Source of the DNA: Sneathiella aquimaris
GTDB lineage: Bacteria > Pseudomonadota > Alphaproteobacteria > Sneathiellales > Sneathiellaceae
Direction of reading: 5' to 3'
NCBI RefSeq assembly: GCF_026409565.1
Contig: NZ_CP112881.1
Span: 3,665,501 to 3,729,500, forward strand
DNA: 64,000 nucleotides
Positions within the stretch are counted from its first letter, which is position 1. Each line of letters starts with the position of its first letter. The notes below the pieces were generated by a model. It made no database searches. It saw only the letters and a list, made by a program, of their open reading frames with translations, and was not told where the DNA came from. Shown one piece after another: positions 34,948 to 44,742 of the stretch. The position numbers and the translations under genes were made by a program.

Positions 34948-35451
34948 GTGACACATCAGATTGCTAAAATCCCGTTGGCGGACCTTATTCACCGGATGAA
35001 AGAAAACTGGCCGGAGGCAGTGACACCCGAGACGGAAGCCGTCCTTGGTATCATTCGGCTAAATGATGTTGTGCGGGAAAAATCTGACAAAATCATGGCT
35101 TCATTTGATCTGACACCCGGCGCGTTTGAGGTATTGACCACGTTGCGGGCCATGCCAGCGCCGCATCAGCTTACACCAACCGAATTATACCGATCTATTC
35201 TGATTTCTTCTGGCGGGATGACAAAAATCCTCAAAACCTTGGAAGAAAATGGTCATATCGAGAGACCTGACACTAGTGAAGACGGCAGGAGCAAGCCCGT
35301 TCGCCTGACCCCTTCAGGCGCCCACCTTGCTGAACGATCAATGGCCGCGGTTATCCAAGGGGATCAAGCCATATTGACCAAATCGCTGTCGTCTAAAGAC
35401 ACGGATCAACTTCGCTTGATTTTGCTGCAAACTCTGGCCAAGCTGGAATAG
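34948..35451 (+). CDS. MarR family transcriptional regulator
   Basis: A 167-residue winged-helix regulator. The recognition region LTPTELYRSILISSGGMTKI and the wing RPDTSEDGRSKPVRLTPSG are typical of MarR. The GTG at 34948 is chosen because a full AAGGAGG lies 6 bases before it. An in-frame GTG at 34927 would put that site inside the gene. It faces the PACE efflux gene and probably represses it until a ligand binds. The stop is 20 bases from the convergent gshB stop. Confidence 0.9.
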   Translation: MTHQIAKIPLADLIHRMKENWPEAVTPETEAVLGIIRLNDVVREKSDKIMASFDLTPGAFEVLTTLRAMPAPHQLTPTELYRSILISSGGMTKILKTLEENGHIERPDTSEDGRSKPVRLTPSGAHLAERSMAAVIQGDQAILTKSLSSKDTDQLRLILLQTLAKLE

Positions 35452-35471
35452 CGGACAGATCCCCAGTCCGT

Positions 35472-36410
35472 TTACAACTTGCTTTCAATACAGTCCCAGA
35501 TCGTTGCTTCCAGCTTCACATCATCATATCGATTGATTTCCTGCAAACCGGTGGGCGAGGTGACATTAATTTCGGTCAAATAGTTCCCGATCACATCAAT
35601 CCCGACAAAAATCTGTCCCTGCTCCTTGAGGGACGGCCCGATAATCTCGCACAATTCCTGCTCCCGTGGCGTTAATGTGGACGCAAAAGCCTGACCACCA
35701 ACATGCATATTTGACCGGCTTTCCCCTGCTTCCGGTACTCGGTTAATAGCGCCGACCGGCTTGCCATCTACCAGAATAATCCGTTTATCTCCCTGCCGTA
35801 CTTCCGGCAAATAACGCTGAACGATCATTGGTTCGCGGTAAAATTCGGTGAACATTTCATGGACCACTGTCAAATTTTCATCGTCCGGCTTCAGGTGAAA
35901 GACGCCTGCCCCGCCATTGCCATACAGGGGTTTTACAATGATATCCTTGTGTTCTTTCCGAAATGCCTTGATTTCCCGCAGATCAGACGAGATCAGCGTC
36001 GGGGGCAGAACCCCTTCAAATTGAGTCACGAAAATCTTCTCAGGCGCATTGCGCACACTGGCAGGGTCATTCACAACCAATGTTTGCGGGTGGATCTTTT
36101 CCAGCAAATGTGTGGCGGTAATATAGGACATATCAAACGGTGGATCCTGACGCATTAACACCACGTCCGTGTCGGCAAGGTCGATACGCTCCACATCACC
36201 GAGGGTGAAGTGATCCCCCAGTTGTTGCCGAACTTTCAAGGGGCGGGCATTCGCAATCACTCTGCCATCCAATAATGACAGATCCTGAGGCCCATAGTGG
36301 TACAGGTCGTAGCCACGCGCCTGCGCTTCCAGCGCCAGAACAAAGGTACTGTCTCCGCGGATGTCAACATCTTCAATCGGATCCATCTGGATGGCAACTG
36401 TAAGGCTCAT
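35472..36410 (-). CDS. gshB: Glutathione synthetase
   Basis: A 312-residue ATP-grasp enzyme that joins gamma-glutamylcysteine and glycine. The family start [40 protein letters not shown] (quoted in part) and [12 protein letters not shown] are present, with the ATP-grasp end [15 protein letters not shown] near the C-terminus. The ATG at 36410 follows AGGAA, and 14 upstream codons do not match the family. It is downstream of the BON lipoprotein and yraN genes on the same strand, a frequent alphaproteobacterial order. Confidence 0.95.
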   Translation of the reverse strand: MSLTVAIQMDPIEDVDIRGDSTFVLALEAQARGYDLYHYGPQDLSLLDGRVIANARPLKVRQQLGDHFTLGDVERIDLADTDVVLMRQDPPFDMSYITATHLLEKIHPQTLVVNDPASVRNAPEKIFVTQFEGVLPPTLISSDLREIKAFRKEHKDIIVKPLYGNGGAGVFHLKPDDENLTVVHEMFTEFYREPMIVQRYLPEVRQGDKRIILVDGKPVGAINRVPEAGESRSNMHVGGQAFASTLTPREQELCEIIGPSLKEQGQIFVGIDVIGNYLTEINVTSPTGLQEINRYDDVKLEATIWDCIESKL

Positions 36411-36476
36411 TACTCTATTCCTATTATTATCTGCGTTGGCCCCGGTAGGCATATATTCAAGAATGTTATACAGGCT

Positions 36477-37073
36477 CTATTTTGTTTTTCTGCTGTCCTT
36501 CATCACAACATGATTGATAATTTTCCGAACACCGGAAATATCACGGGCATGAAGGTAAACCCGGTCCAGCTCTTTTTGATCCTGTGCAATGCCAAACAAA
36601 TATACAACCCGGTTAACCGTATCAATGGCATAATTTACATGCTTAACATCCAGATCCTGAATAAGTCGCCCCTTCAGTTTTGTCGTGATCCAGCTATCAC
36701 CGGCCGTTGACGAAACCGTTTCTTTATTGCTCACCTGAAGCTCGTTCAAAACCTGTTGAACACCATCCACTTGCCAGATCAGGCGCGTCGCAGTAATGCG
36801 ATCCTCCTCTGTCGGAACTTCTCCCGTCACAAGAACGCGGCCTTCGATTACCGTCGTTGAAACATCAACAAACAGGCTTTCACTTTTCTGGAAAAGGGCA
36901 TCAATGATCGCGACTTTTATACCTGCGTCTTTCACCGCATCTTCAACGGACCGTTCCTCCACAGCGACAAGCCCCGCTGCTGCGGCGCCCCCCACAACCA
37001 CACCAAGTGGCGTGCACCCCGTCAATTGAACAAGTGCCAGGATGGCCATTCCGACAAACACAATACTCTTCAT
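36477..37073 (-). CDS. BON-domain lipoprotein (OsmY/DolP-like)
   Basis: A 198-residue lipoprotein. The lipobox LTGC places the lipidated cysteine at C20, followed by an Ala/Gly-rich linker. Two BON domains follow (around residues 50-115 and 125-190, with WQVDGVQQVLNELQV and ARDISGVRKIINHV as their second halves). Such proteins bind phospholipid and support outer-membrane integrity. It lies between yraN and gshB on the same strand. The double-BON layout and lipoprotein signal match DolP. Confidence 0.85.
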   Translation of the reverse strand: MKSIVFVGMAILALVQLTGCTPLGVVVGGAAAAGLVAVEERSVEDAVKDAGIKVAIIDALFQKSESLFVDVSTTVIEGRVLVTGEVPTEEDRITATRLIWQVDGVQQVLNELQVSNKETVSSTAGDSWITTKLKGRLIQDLDVKHVNYAIDTVNRVVYLFGIAQDQKELDRVYLHARDISGVRKIINHVVMKDSRKTK

Positions 37074-37144
37074 ACAAACACGCCTCTATTTCTTTGAGAC
37101 AAACTATATCGCCAAACAGAAAAAGATAAAGCCAGAACCTTTTC

Positions 37145-37525
37145 CTACCAGGCATTCTCCAGATGAACGGGGAATTTTACAAAGGATGTCACTAACAGAA
37201 CGTCAAAACGGATATCCAGACGATCCATATCAGGGTGGCCGGCGATAAAGGCTTCCATCGCACGGGATATACGGCGCCTTTGTTTCGTATGAATAGAATG
37301 CAGGGCCTCTTCAACAGTGGCGCGGCTTTTAACTTCGGCGGCAACAAGCGTCTTGCCTTTACACGCTATGATATCAATTTCCCCGACCGGCCGTTTAAAC
37401 CGGCGCGCCAGAATTCTATATCCCTTTAACCGAAGATAAAAAACCGCAAGACTCTCGGCAATTGCTCCTTTCAAAACGGCGAGCTGCCGTCTTCGTTTAA
37501 GCTTATTTTTAGAGACTTTCGTCAT
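37145..37525 (-). CDS. yraN: YraN family nuclease-fold protein (UPF0102)
   Basis: A 126-residue UPF0102 protein of the restriction-endonuclease-like fold. The family motif GEIDIIACKGKTLVAAEVKSR (quoted in part) holds the D/E-x-K active-site pattern. The role is unknown and it is widely conserved. The ATG at 37525 follows GGGGCG; an ATG six codons upstream has no ribosome binding site. It usually follows rsmI, but here it faces the LppC-type gene directly and no rsmI lies between. Confidence 0.9.
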   Translation of the reverse strand: MTKVSKNKLKRRRQLAVLKGAIAESLAVFYLRLKGYRILARRFKRPVGEIDIIACKGKTLVAAEVKSRATVEEALHSIHTKQRRRISRAMEAFIAGHPDMDRLDIRFDVLLVTSFVKFPVHLENAW

Positions 37526-37642
37526 ATAATCGCCCCAGTTCATTGTTTCGATAGGGTTGGACCTTAACTATTTGCTTGCCGCGTTGTACGCTGGGCCCCT
37601 ATTTTAAAGACTATCAGAGTGAAGTTGTCAGGAGCAAACCCC

Positions 37643-39124
37643 GTGAAAGCGAGTTTACCATTACAGTGCCGTACAGGTTTAAGGCAATTGATCAACCCCC
37701 TTCTGATCGGTGCGCTTATGGCCGGAATACTCAGCGCCTGTCAGACGCTCGGTCAGGATCCTGCGACCAGTACAGAAAAAACAGAAACAACGGCTGAAAC
37801 AAAGGCTACCACAGACGCGGCACAAAAAGCATCTCCTTCTGAAGCCGATATGCTCGCCGAGAAAAAACGGGCCGAAGCATTGCTCGCGGAACAACTGGCA
37901 GAAGAAATTCAACAAAACGCCCTCAACAATCAGCCCGCCTTCTCGTTGCGCCCTCCAGGCTTTTCTGACGAGGCTGGAACAATTCGGATGGCGATCCTGC
38001 TGCCCCTGACCGGCCAATACGAGAAAATCGGTAATGACCTTCTGAAAGCGGCCTATATGGCGTTGTTTGATCATGGCAATAAAAAACTTCACCTGTTGCC
38101 TTATGACACAAAAGGAACGCCTGAAGGCGCCCGCGATGCTGCCCTCAATGCTACCGGTGAAGGAGCAGAAATTATTCTGGGTCCCTTATTTTCAGGCTCT
38201 GTCCAGGCGGTCCGTCCGATTGCCGCTGCCAACAACATTAACGTTCTCGCCTTTTCAACAGATACTGCCGTTGCAGGAGACGGTGTTTACCTGATGGGCC
38301 TGACAGCCGGGCAACAAATCAACCGGATTATGGATTATTCTTACCGACAGGGCCTCGCAAGATTCGCGATCCTCGCTCCTGAATCCCCGTATGGCGATAC
38401 AGTCGTTGCCTCAGTTCAGCAGGAAAGTGCGCGGCTTGGCCTTACCCTTGATCGGGTATTAAGATATCCGGCAAATCTGCAGCCGGGATCGGAAGAACTT
38501 CAGGCTATCGCAAAGGATATTGCTAACTACGACGCACGCGCCTGGCAGTTACGTCAGGAAATAAACAAACTGAAAGGAAAAACGGACGCGGCATCAAAGG
38601 CCAAGCTGAAGGAATTGTCCAAACTGGATACTATTGGCGATGTTTCCTTTGATGCATTAATCATCCCTGAAGGCGGACAACGTTTGAGAGAATTAGCCCC
38701 GCTTCTGTCTTATTATGACGTGGACCCGACGCAAGTCCAGTTCATCGGCACGGGCCTGTGGGCTGACCGGCGCCTGACAACTGAACCGGCATTGGTAGGC
38801 GGGTGGTTTGCGGCACCAGACCCGGTCAAAACTGATCAATTCCAGCAACGTTTTGCCGGTTTGTATGGCTACACACCACCGCGTATTTCCAGTTTGGCAT
38901 ATGACGTAACGGCGTTGTCCGGTTTGTTGGCGCTAGAAGAAAATGCTGCAAAATTCAGCCGCGAGGTTCTGGAAAACAAGGATGGTTTTTCGGGCTATAA
39001 TGGCGTGTTCAGATTTTTACCTACCGGCGTCGCTGAGCGCGGGCTGGCGGTAATGATTGTCGGCCAGCAGGATCTGGAACTTCTTGAAGCCGCTCCCGCG
39101 TCTTTCGAAGCCTTGATCAACTAA
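37643..39124 (+). CDS. Penicillin-binding protein activator (LppC/LpoA-like lipoprotein)
   Basis: A 493-residue lipoprotein with lipobox LSAC (C33), an Ala/Lys/Glu-rich linker and a C-terminal periplasmic-binding-type domain (ILLPLTGQYEKIGNDLLKAA, then FSGYNGVFRF) of the LppC/LpoA family. LpoA activates PBP1A in gammaproteobacteria; alphaproteobacterial members are named after it. The GTG at 37643 follows AGGAG with suitable spacing. The divergent partner is yraN. The end overlaps hemW by 8 bases. Confidence 0.87.
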   Translation: MKASLPLQCRTGLRQLINPLLIGALMAGILSACQTLGQDPATSTEKTETTAETKATTDAAQKASPSEADMLAEKKRAEALLAEQLAEEIQQNALNNQPAFSLRPPGFSDEAGTIRMAILLPLTGQYEKIGNDLLKAAYMALFDHGNKKLHLLPYDTKGTPEGARDAALNATGEGAEIILGPLFSGSVQAVRPIAAANNINVLAFSTDTAVAGDGVYLMGLTAGQQINRIMDYSYRQGLARFAILAPESPYGDTVVASVQQESARLGLTLDRVLRYPANLQPGSEELQAIAKDIANYDARAWQLRQEINKLKGKTDAASKAKLKELSKLDTIGDVSFDALIIPEGGQRLRELAPLLSYYDVDPTQVQFIGTGLWADRRLTTEPALVGGWFAAPDPVKTDQFQQRFAGLYGYTPPRISSLAYDVTALSGLLALEENAAKFSREVLENKDGFSGYNGVFRFLPTGVAERGLAVMIVGQQDLELLEAAPASFEALIN

Positions 39125-40298
39125 GAAGATCGGCCAACACCGCGTTTAGAACGAAACGGCCTTCGTCTGTTGCTTTCAGGGCTTTTTCGTCGGCGGCCAA
39201 GAACCCGGCTTTTACAAGCTTTTCCAGGCGGTCTTTTTTGACCAGATCATAAAAGGGCTGCCCGGTAGCCGCTTCAAAATTTTCGAACCAGACCCCTTCA
39301 GACAACCGAAGGCCCATTAACAACAACTCTTCTGCTTTTTCTTCTGGCGTTTCAACCAAAAAGCTCGCCTTGGTTCCATGACGTTGTTTCTGAACAGATT
39401 GAAGCCATTTTTCAGGTTTTTTCTCCTGCTCAAACGCTGTTCGGTCTCCGCCGTGCAAAACCCGTCCATGGGCGCCGGGTCCAATACCGAGATAGGGGCC
39501 ATAGCGCCAATAAGTCAGGTTATGACGGCATTCAAAACCCGGCCGTGCGTGATTGGAAATCTCATAGGCAGGTAAGCCTGCATCCGCACAAATGTCCTGC
39601 GTCCTTTCAAACATCGCTTCCGCAAGCTCGTCCTTGGGCAGGGAAAATTCACCGCGCCGAACGGAACCGGCAAAGCCTGTATTGGGCTCGATTGTCAGTT
39701 GATACAAAGACAGATGATCACCAGCCAGTTTCAACGCTTCGCGCAAATCAGCTTCCCACGCGTTCAGGGTCTGACCCGGCAGCGCATATATCAAATCAAA
39801 CGAGATATTTGGAAAGACAGAGCGGGCAAGTTCAATAGTTTTCAGGGCCTCCTGAACTGAATGTTCCCGACCAAGAAACAGCAACGCGTCATCCGACAGG
39901 GACTGCACCCCCATAGACAGACGGGTTACTCCGGCTGCCCTGTACCCATGAAAGAAAGACGCTTCTGCCGATGTCGGGTTGGCTTCCAGACTAATTTCAA
40001 GATCATTGGCCACCGAAAAACGCTGTTTAACCCCCTCAATCAAGCGTGAAACGGTTTCCGGCACCATCAGGGAGGGCGTTCCACCACCAAAAAAAATGCT
40101 GGTAACCGTTTGGCGATCCGAACGGTCCGTAAACCAGTCCAGTTCCGTGAGAAGCGCATCGGCCCAAACCGCCTGATCGACAGTGTCCCTGACATGACTG
40201 TTGAAATCACAGTAAGGGCACTTCTTTCGGCAAAACGGCCAATGGAAATAAATGCCAAAGCCGGGATCTGGTCGGTTATGCCTTTGCAAAGCAGGCAT
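39117..40298 (-). CDS. hemW: Radical SAM heme chaperone HemW
   Basis: A 393-residue radical SAM protein. The cluster motif CRKKCPYC has cysteines 23, 27 and 30, preceded by YFHWPF as in HemW, and [11 protein letters not shown] follows. HemW binds and transfers heme; it was formerly confused with coproporphyrinogen oxidase HemN. The start lies 23 bases inside the end of rdgB, so the rph-rdgB-hemW genes are tightly coupled. Confidence 0.93.
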   Translation of the reverse strand: MPALQRHNRPDPGFGIYFHWPFCRKKCPYCDFNSHVRDTVDQAVWADALLTELDWFTDRSDRQTVTSIFFGGGTPSLMVPETVSRLIEGVKQRFSVANDLEISLEANPTSAEASFFHGYRAAGVTRLSMGVQSLSDDALLFLGREHSVQEALKTIELARSVFPNISFDLIYALPGQTLNAWEADLREALKLAGDHLSLYQLTIEPNTGFAGSVRRGEFSLPKDELAEAMFERTQDICADAGLPAYEISNHARPGFECRHNLTYWRYGPYLGIGPGAHGRVLHGGDRTAFEQEKKPEKWLQSVQKQRHGTKASFLVETPEEKAEELLLMGLRLSEGVWFENFEAATGQPFYDLVKKDRLEKLVKAGFLAADEKALKATDEGRFVLNAVLADLLS

Positions 40299-40896
40299 CG
40301 ATCAACTGCCGAAAAGCATCCGCCCGGTGATTTATCGCTAATTTGTCTTCGGGCTGCATTTCTGCAAATGTAAGGTCATGGCCTGTTGGCGTGAAAACAG
40401 GATCATAACCGAAACCATTGTCACCGCGAGGCGGCCAGTTAAAACGGCCATCGATTCGCCCTTCGAACGTTTCAGTATGGCCATCCGGCCAGGCAAGGGA
40501 CAAGGCACAGAAGAACGAAGCCTTTAAATCACCAGCAGCAAATGCCCCTGTTTCATCCAGCTTTTCCTTTACCAGCGCCATCGCAACCGAGAAGTCTTTG
40601 GTCGGCCCGGCCCATCTGGCAGAATAAATACCCGGGTCACCCTTTAACGCTTCAACCGCAAAGCCGCTATCGTCACTCAGCGCAATTTCGCCAGACGCCC
40701 TTGCCGCGGCTAACGATTTTATCTCGGCATTGGCAATAAAGGTCGCCCCGTCTTCAATGGGTTCAGGCAGACCCAGTTCTCCGGCTGAAATCGGCTCAAC
40801 ACCATACTCCAGAAGCAAGTCCCGGATCTCCCGGACTTTCCCCATATTGTGGCTGGCAACAACCAGCTTTTTACCGGAAAACTGACGATGGCTCAT
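40276..40896 (-). CDS. rdgB: dITP/XTP pyrophosphatase
   Basis: A 206-residue Ham1/RdgB pyrophosphatase that removes non-canonical purine triphosphates such as dITP and XTP. The family start [14 protein letters not shown], the active-site [18 protein letters not shown] (quoted in part) and GFGYDPVF are intact. Its ATG overlaps the rph stop by 4 bases (ATGA). Confidence 0.95.
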   Translation of the reverse strand: MSHRQFSGKKLVVASHNMGKVREIRDLLLEYGVEPISAGELGLPEPIEDGATFIANAEIKSLAAARASGEIALSDDSGFAVEALKGDPGIYSARWAGPTKDFSVAMALVKEKLDETGAFAAGDLKASFFCALSLAWPDGHTETFEGRIDGRFNWPPRGDNGFGYDPVFTPTGHDLTFAEMQPEDKLAINHRADAFRQLIDACFAKA

Positions 40897-41612
40897 TTGA
40901 TACCCAAAACTTCACGTTGCATAGAACAGAGTTCTGTTACGCCACTTTTAGCCAGCGAAAACAAGGACATGAACTGAGCTTCAGAGAACGGATCTTCTTC
41001 CGCTGTACCCTGAATTTCAATAATGCGGCCATCTGAAGCCAAAACAAAATTTGCATCGGCCTGCGCATTACTATCCTCAGGATAATCCAGATCAAGGACA
41101 GGTTTACCTTTGTAAATACCGCAAGATACGGCAGCAACCTGCGCCTTCATCGGCACTTCAAGAATCTTACCGGCTTCAACCAGGCCTTCAAACGCTTGAT
41201 ACAAAGCAACATAAGCGCCGGTGATGGAGGCGGTTCTTGTTCCGCCGTCAGCCTGAATGACGTCACAATCCACAACAATCTGGCGCTCGCCAAAACCTTC
41301 CATGTCAACAACGGCCCGCAGGGAGCGGCCGATCAGACGTTGAATTTCAACGGTCCGGCCCTGCTGTTTTCCGCGGGCGGCCTCGCGACCCATGCGCGAC
41401 CCTGTTGAACGGGGCAGCATACCATATTCAGCGGTCACCCAGCCTTTACCGGTGTTGCGCAGAAAAGGAGGCACTCGTTCTTCGATACTGGCTGTACACA
41501 GAACGTGCGTATCGCCAGCTTTGATGAAGCACGAGCCTTCGGCATTTTTGGAATATCCGGGCTCTAAAGTAATGGATCTAAGCTGGTCAGCCTGTCTACC
41601 TGATGGACGCAT
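40893..41612 (-). CDS. rph: Ribonuclease PH
   Basis: A 239-residue RNase PH, a phosphorolytic 3' exoribonuclease that trims tRNA precursors. The start [12 protein letters not shown], the [16 protein letters not shown] motif and [20 protein letters not shown] (quoted in part) match the family. It heads the rph-rdgB-hemW operon, divergent from hrcA, an order conserved across Alphaproteobacteria. GAGGATAG precedes the ATG. Confidence 0.96.
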   Translation of the reverse strand: MRPSGRQADQLRSITLEPGYSKNAEGSCFIKAGDTHVLCTASIEERVPPFLRNTGKGWVTAEYGMLPRSTGSRMGREAARGKQQGRTVEIQRLIGRSLRAVVDMEGFGERQIVVDCDVIQADGGTRTASITGAYVALYQAFEGLVEAGKILEVPMKAQVAAVSCGIYKGKPVLDLDYPEDSNAQADANFVLASDGRIIEIQGTAEEDPFSEAQFMSLFSLAKSGVTELCSMQREVLGIK

Positions 41613-41643
41613 GTTCTATCCTCGGAAATAATAGCGGGTCAAT

Positions 41644-41673
41644 TTGACTTTCTTGTACTCTGTCGGCCCAATT
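41644..41673 (+). promoter_or_regulatory. Possible sigma-32-type promoter for hrcA-grpE
   Basis: TTGACT (41644-41649) is followed after 17 bases by CCCAATT (41667-41673), roughly the alphaproteobacterial heat-shock pattern (CTTG...C-T-rich -10). It lies about 95 bases before the hrcA ATG. No CIRCE element (TTAGCACTC with its inverted copy) is visible here. This is a weak candidate. Confidence 0.3.
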
Positions 41674-41767
41674 GACGCAAGGCTCTGCCATCACTACATT
41701 TCATTCAACAATCATTGATCGTGACGTGAACCCACAATCAGCATTTTTGTTCATGGAAAAGGCGAAG

Positions 41768-42793
41768 ATGATACAGGAACTTAACGAACGTAGCAGAGAG
41801 ATTTTCCGCATCATTGTGGAAACCTATGTCCAAACCGGAGAACCGGTTGGCTCGCGGACGCTCTCGCGTCTGGGAACCCTTGACCTGTCCCCGGCATCCA
41901 TCCGCAATGTAATGGCGGATCTTGTGGATGCGGGCCTTCTGTATTCTCCGCATGTCTCCGCAGGGCGTCTGCCCACGCAGGCCGGAATGCAGCTTTTCGT
42001 GGATGGGTTGCTTGAAGTCGGAAACCTAACCGAATCAGAACGGGCCGATATTAAGGCCCGATGTGCCGTCGAGGGCAAAAATCTGGAAGAAGTCCTGACC
42101 GATGCGACTACAATGTTATCAGGCCTGTCCAACTGTGCCGGTCTGGTGATGGCTCCCAAAAGTGACAGCCCTGTAAAACAGATCGAATTTGTCCGTTTGG
42201 GAGTGAACAAGGCTCTGGTCATTATTGTTACGGCTGATGGCCTGGTGGAAAACCGGACCATTGAAATCCCTCCTGGACTTTCAGTGTCTGCCCTGCAGGA
42301 AGCCTCCAACTATATGAACGCCCGCTTGATGGGCCGAACACTCAGTGAGGTAAAGAGAGAAATTGCCTCGGAACTGACCAATCACCAGGCTCAACTTGAT
42401 GCGCTCACGCAAAAAGTGGTTGAGTCCGGGATTGCAAGCTGGGGAGGCAAGGAAACTCTCATTGTTCGAGGACATTCGAACTTATTACAGGATGTTCATG
42501 CACTGGAAGAGTTGGAAAAAATAAAACAACTGTTTGACACCCTTGAAGCTGGCCGAGAACGGATTAAGTTGTTGGAATTGGCAGAGGGTGGCGATGGTGT
42601 GCGAATTTTTATTGGGTCCGAGAACAATCTTTTCTCGCTTTCCGGCACATCAATGATTATTTCTCCCTATCAGAACAGTCGTAACCAGGTCGTTGGCGTG
42701 GTTGGTGTGATCGGACCTACGCGGTTGAATTATGCCCGGATCATTCCAATGGTGGATTATACGGCAAAAGTTATTGGACGACTGCTGGACTAA
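41768..42793 (+). CDS. hrcA: Heat-inducible transcriptional repressor HrcA
   Basis: A 341-residue repressor that binds CIRCE operators, typically upstream of groESL. The N-terminal winged helix (PVGSRTLSRLGTLDLSPASIRN, quoted in part, and SPHVSAGRLPTQAG) and the GAF-like C-terminal domain ending VGVIGPTRLNYARIIPMVDY (quoted in part) are standard. I chose the ATG at 41768 because AAGG precedes it and the family starts near LNERSREIF; other in-frame starts lie at 41753 and 41672. grpE follows 27 bases later. No CIRCE site is visible before hrcA or dnaK. Confidence 0.94.
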   Translation: MIQELNERSREIFRIIVETYVQTGEPVGSRTLSRLGTLDLSPASIRNVMADLVDAGLLYSPHVSAGRLPTQAGMQLFVDGLLEVGNLTESERADIKARCAVEGKNLEEVLTDATTMLSGLSNCAGLVMAPKSDSPVKQIEFVRLGVNKALVIIVTADGLVENRTIEIPPGLSVSALQEASNYMNARLMGRTLSEVKREIASELTNHQAQLDALTQKVVESGIASWGGKETLIVRGHSNLLQDVHALEELEKIKQLFDTLEAGRERIKLLELAEGGDGVRIFIGSENNLFSLSGTSMIISPYQNSRNQVVGVVGVIGPTRLNYARIIPMVDYTAKVIGRLLD

Positions 42794-42820
42794 AAAGAAG
42801 TGTAGACAGGATTGAAGCAG

Positions 42821-43480
42821 ATGAGTGATAAAAACCCGAATTCTCAGGACAAGGATGCCCGTCCCGAAGACCAGATTGATACAGCAAATGCATCAGGTCT
42901 GGAAGAGGATCAATCAACCCTCGAGGATGCTGCTGTGGAAGCCCTAAATCAGGCCGAAGAGGCATCAGCGGAAAAAGAACTGTCCGTGGAAGAAACCCAG
43001 GCCGCAGAAATTGCGGATCTGAAGGAAAAATTGCTCCGGGCAATGGCGGAAACCGAGAATATCAGACGCCGTTCGGAAAAAGAAAAAGAAGACGCGCACA
43101 ATTATGCGATCACGAAATTCGCCCGTGATATGCTGAGCGTCTCTGATAATTTAAGACGTGCGCTTGAAAGTGTGCCCGCCGAAAGCCGTGAAGACGAAGC
43201 CGTAAAGACACTGCTTACAGGCGTTGAAATGACGGACGCGGAACTGATCAGTACCTTTGGAAAGCACAAAATCGAACCTGTCGAAGCCGAAGGTCAAAAA
43301 TTTGATCCAAACTTCCATCAGGCAATGTTCGAAATTGAAAATCCGGAAGTTGAACCGGGCACTGTTCTTCAGGTTGTTCAATCTGGCTACGTCATTTCCG
43401 GTCGCTTATTGCGCCCCGCTCTCGTTGGTGTCGCAAAAGGCGGTCAGAAAAAGGCCGTTAAAGTCGATCAATCTGCATAA
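42821..43480 (+). CDS. grpE: Nucleotide exchange factor GrpE
   Basis: A 219-residue GrpE, the ADP/ATP exchange factor of DnaK. The acidic, disordered N-terminus leads into a long coiled coil (LLRAMAETENIRRRSEKEKEDA region). The C-terminal beta domain includes GQKFDPNFHQAM and LQVVQSGYVISGRLLRPALV (quoted in part). The ATG at 42821 is preferred over a TTG three codons upstream. It forms an operon with hrcA and ends 22 bases before a strong terminator. Confidence 0.95.
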   Translation: MSDKNPNSQDKDARPEDQIDTANASGLEEDQSTLEDAAVEALNQAEEASAEKELSVEETQAAEIADLKEKLLRAMAETENIRRRSEKEKEDAHNYAITKFARDMLSVSDNLRRALESVPAESREDEAVKTLLTGVEMTDAELISTFGKHKIEPVEAEGQKFDPNFHQAMFEIENPEVEPGTVLQVVQSGYVISGRLLRPALVGVAKGGQKKAVKVDQSA

Positions 43481-43501
43481 AGTGGCGACCATTACAGACC
43501 A

Positions 43502-43530
43502 AGAGGCGTTGCTTTGCAGCGCCTCTTTTT
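43502..43530. terminator. Rho-independent terminator after grpE
   Basis: AGAGGCGTTGC pairs with GCAGCGCCTCT (11-bp stem with one T:G pair, 3-base loop), followed by TTTTT to 43530. It directly precedes and touches the stop codon of the convergent rarD gene. Confidence 0.85.
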
Positions 43531-44449
43531 ATGTCTTTTTTCGGTTTCGTATACCGTCCCAGCTATAAATAATCAGTCCGATCCAAATAAAGATGAAAGC
43601 CCCGATTTGCGCGTCTGAAACCGGTTCTTTAAACACGAGAACGGCGAGAACAACATGCATGGAAGGGGCAATATACTGCATCAGCCCGACCGTCCCCAAA
43701 CGCAGACGCTGGGCACCCATTGAAAACAGGATTAACGGCATCGCCGTAACGATCCCGGTGCCAAAAAACAAAAGGAAGTTGGGCAAGTCATAACTATGCG
43801 TATTGCCGTCCCCGCCCATCACCGTACCACTCATCATCAGATACACGATATATGCGGCAGAAATCGGGGCAAGCAGAGCTGTTTCCACAGCCAGACCAAC
43901 CGCTGATTCAGTTGTCAGCATCTTACGCAGCAGCCCATAAAAACCAAAAGAGAATGCCAGAACCAGTGACACCCAGGGTAAAGCCCCCGCCTGCACGGTC
44001 AACCAGATCACAGCACAGGTCGCAAAAGCAACGGCCACGATCTGCCACCTGTTAAGCCGTTCTTTCAAAAACAGCATCCCCAGCACAACGCTAACCAGGG
44101 GATTGATATAATATCCCAGACTTGCCTCTAACAATCTGTCGACTGAAATCGCCCAGACGAAGGTCAGCCAGTTTATCCCGATCAGCAAGGTCGTCGCCGC
44201 AAAGACCATCAGGGTCTTTTTGTTGGTAACAGCCTCTTTCAATTGGGAAATCCGCTTCCCGACAAGAACAATCAGTCCAACGAACACCAAGGACCAGACA
44301 ATTCGGTGGGCCATGATTTCTAGGGCGGGAACGTCACCGAAGCTTTTAAAATATAACGGGAAAATTCCCCAGCTGAAGAAAGCGCCAAAGGCGGCCAGCA
44401 ATCCATGGGTGGTTCTTCTTTTATCGGCTGAAGACACAGCGATATCCAT
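43529..44449 (-). CDS. rarD: EamA family transporter RarD
   Basis: A 306-residue membrane protein of the RarD branch of the DMT superfamily, with about ten transmembrane segments. The opening GLLAAFGAFFSWGIFPLYFK and EIMAHRIVWSLVFV are characteristic of RarD; WAISVDRLLEASLGYYINPL and FKEPVSDAQIGAFIFIW (quoted within limits) follow. The substrate is unknown; the name comes from chloramphenicol sensitivity in other bacteria. ATG 44449 is preferred; a TTG at 44491 would extend it by 14 residues. Confidence 0.88.
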   Translation of the reverse strand: MDIAVSSADKRRTTHGLLAAFGAFFSWGIFPLYFKSFGDVPALEIMAHRIVWSLVFVGLIVLVGKRISQLKEAVTNKKTLMVFAATTLLIGINWLTFVWAISVDRLLEASLGYYINPLVSVVLGMLFLKERLNRWQIVAVAFATCAVIWLTVQAGALPWVSLVLAFSFGFYGLLRKMLTTESAVGLAVETALLAPISAAYIVYLMMSGTVMGGDGNTHSYDLPNFLLFFGTGIVTAMPLILFSMGAQRLRLGTVGLMQYIAPSMHVVLAVLVFKEPVSDAQIGAFIFIWIGLIIYSWDGIRNRKKT

Positions 44450-44624
44450 ATTTTCAGACGATTGTTTTGACACAGAAAATCCAGTTTGCAAAAGCGAGGG
44501 ATCTTTCGATTATCAAACCCCCGCATTCGCGTAAAGAAAATACGTAAAAGACTGTGAAGCCGCAAGATTATGAAGTATGCGCAAAAATTGTTCGATAAAT
44601 ACAGCTTGCAGGTCTAAACCACAT

Positions 44625-44653
44625 CTTGCACTGAGCATTCAACACACCTATAT
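44625..44653 (+). promoter_or_regulatory. Candidate heat-shock (sigma-32) promoter of dnaK
   Basis: CTTGCA (44625-44630), a 17-base spacer and CTATAT (44648-44653) resemble the alphaproteobacterial sigma-32 consensus (CTTGAC, 17-18 bases, CYTATYT). It lies 90 bases before the dnaK ATG and leaves a long leader. It is the best promoter match I see in the window, but unproven. Confidence 0.5.
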
Positions 44654-44742
44654 ACTCCATGAAAAGTAATTGTGATTAGTCCCGGGGATCATTGCGGTGC
44701 ATGAATTGGTCGTAATGGTCTGCCAATTGAAAAGAGGATAAA

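Noticed and set aside
41613-41767. CIRCE operator before hrcA
   Set aside because: No TTAGCACTC with its inverted copy is present in this stretch or before dnaK.
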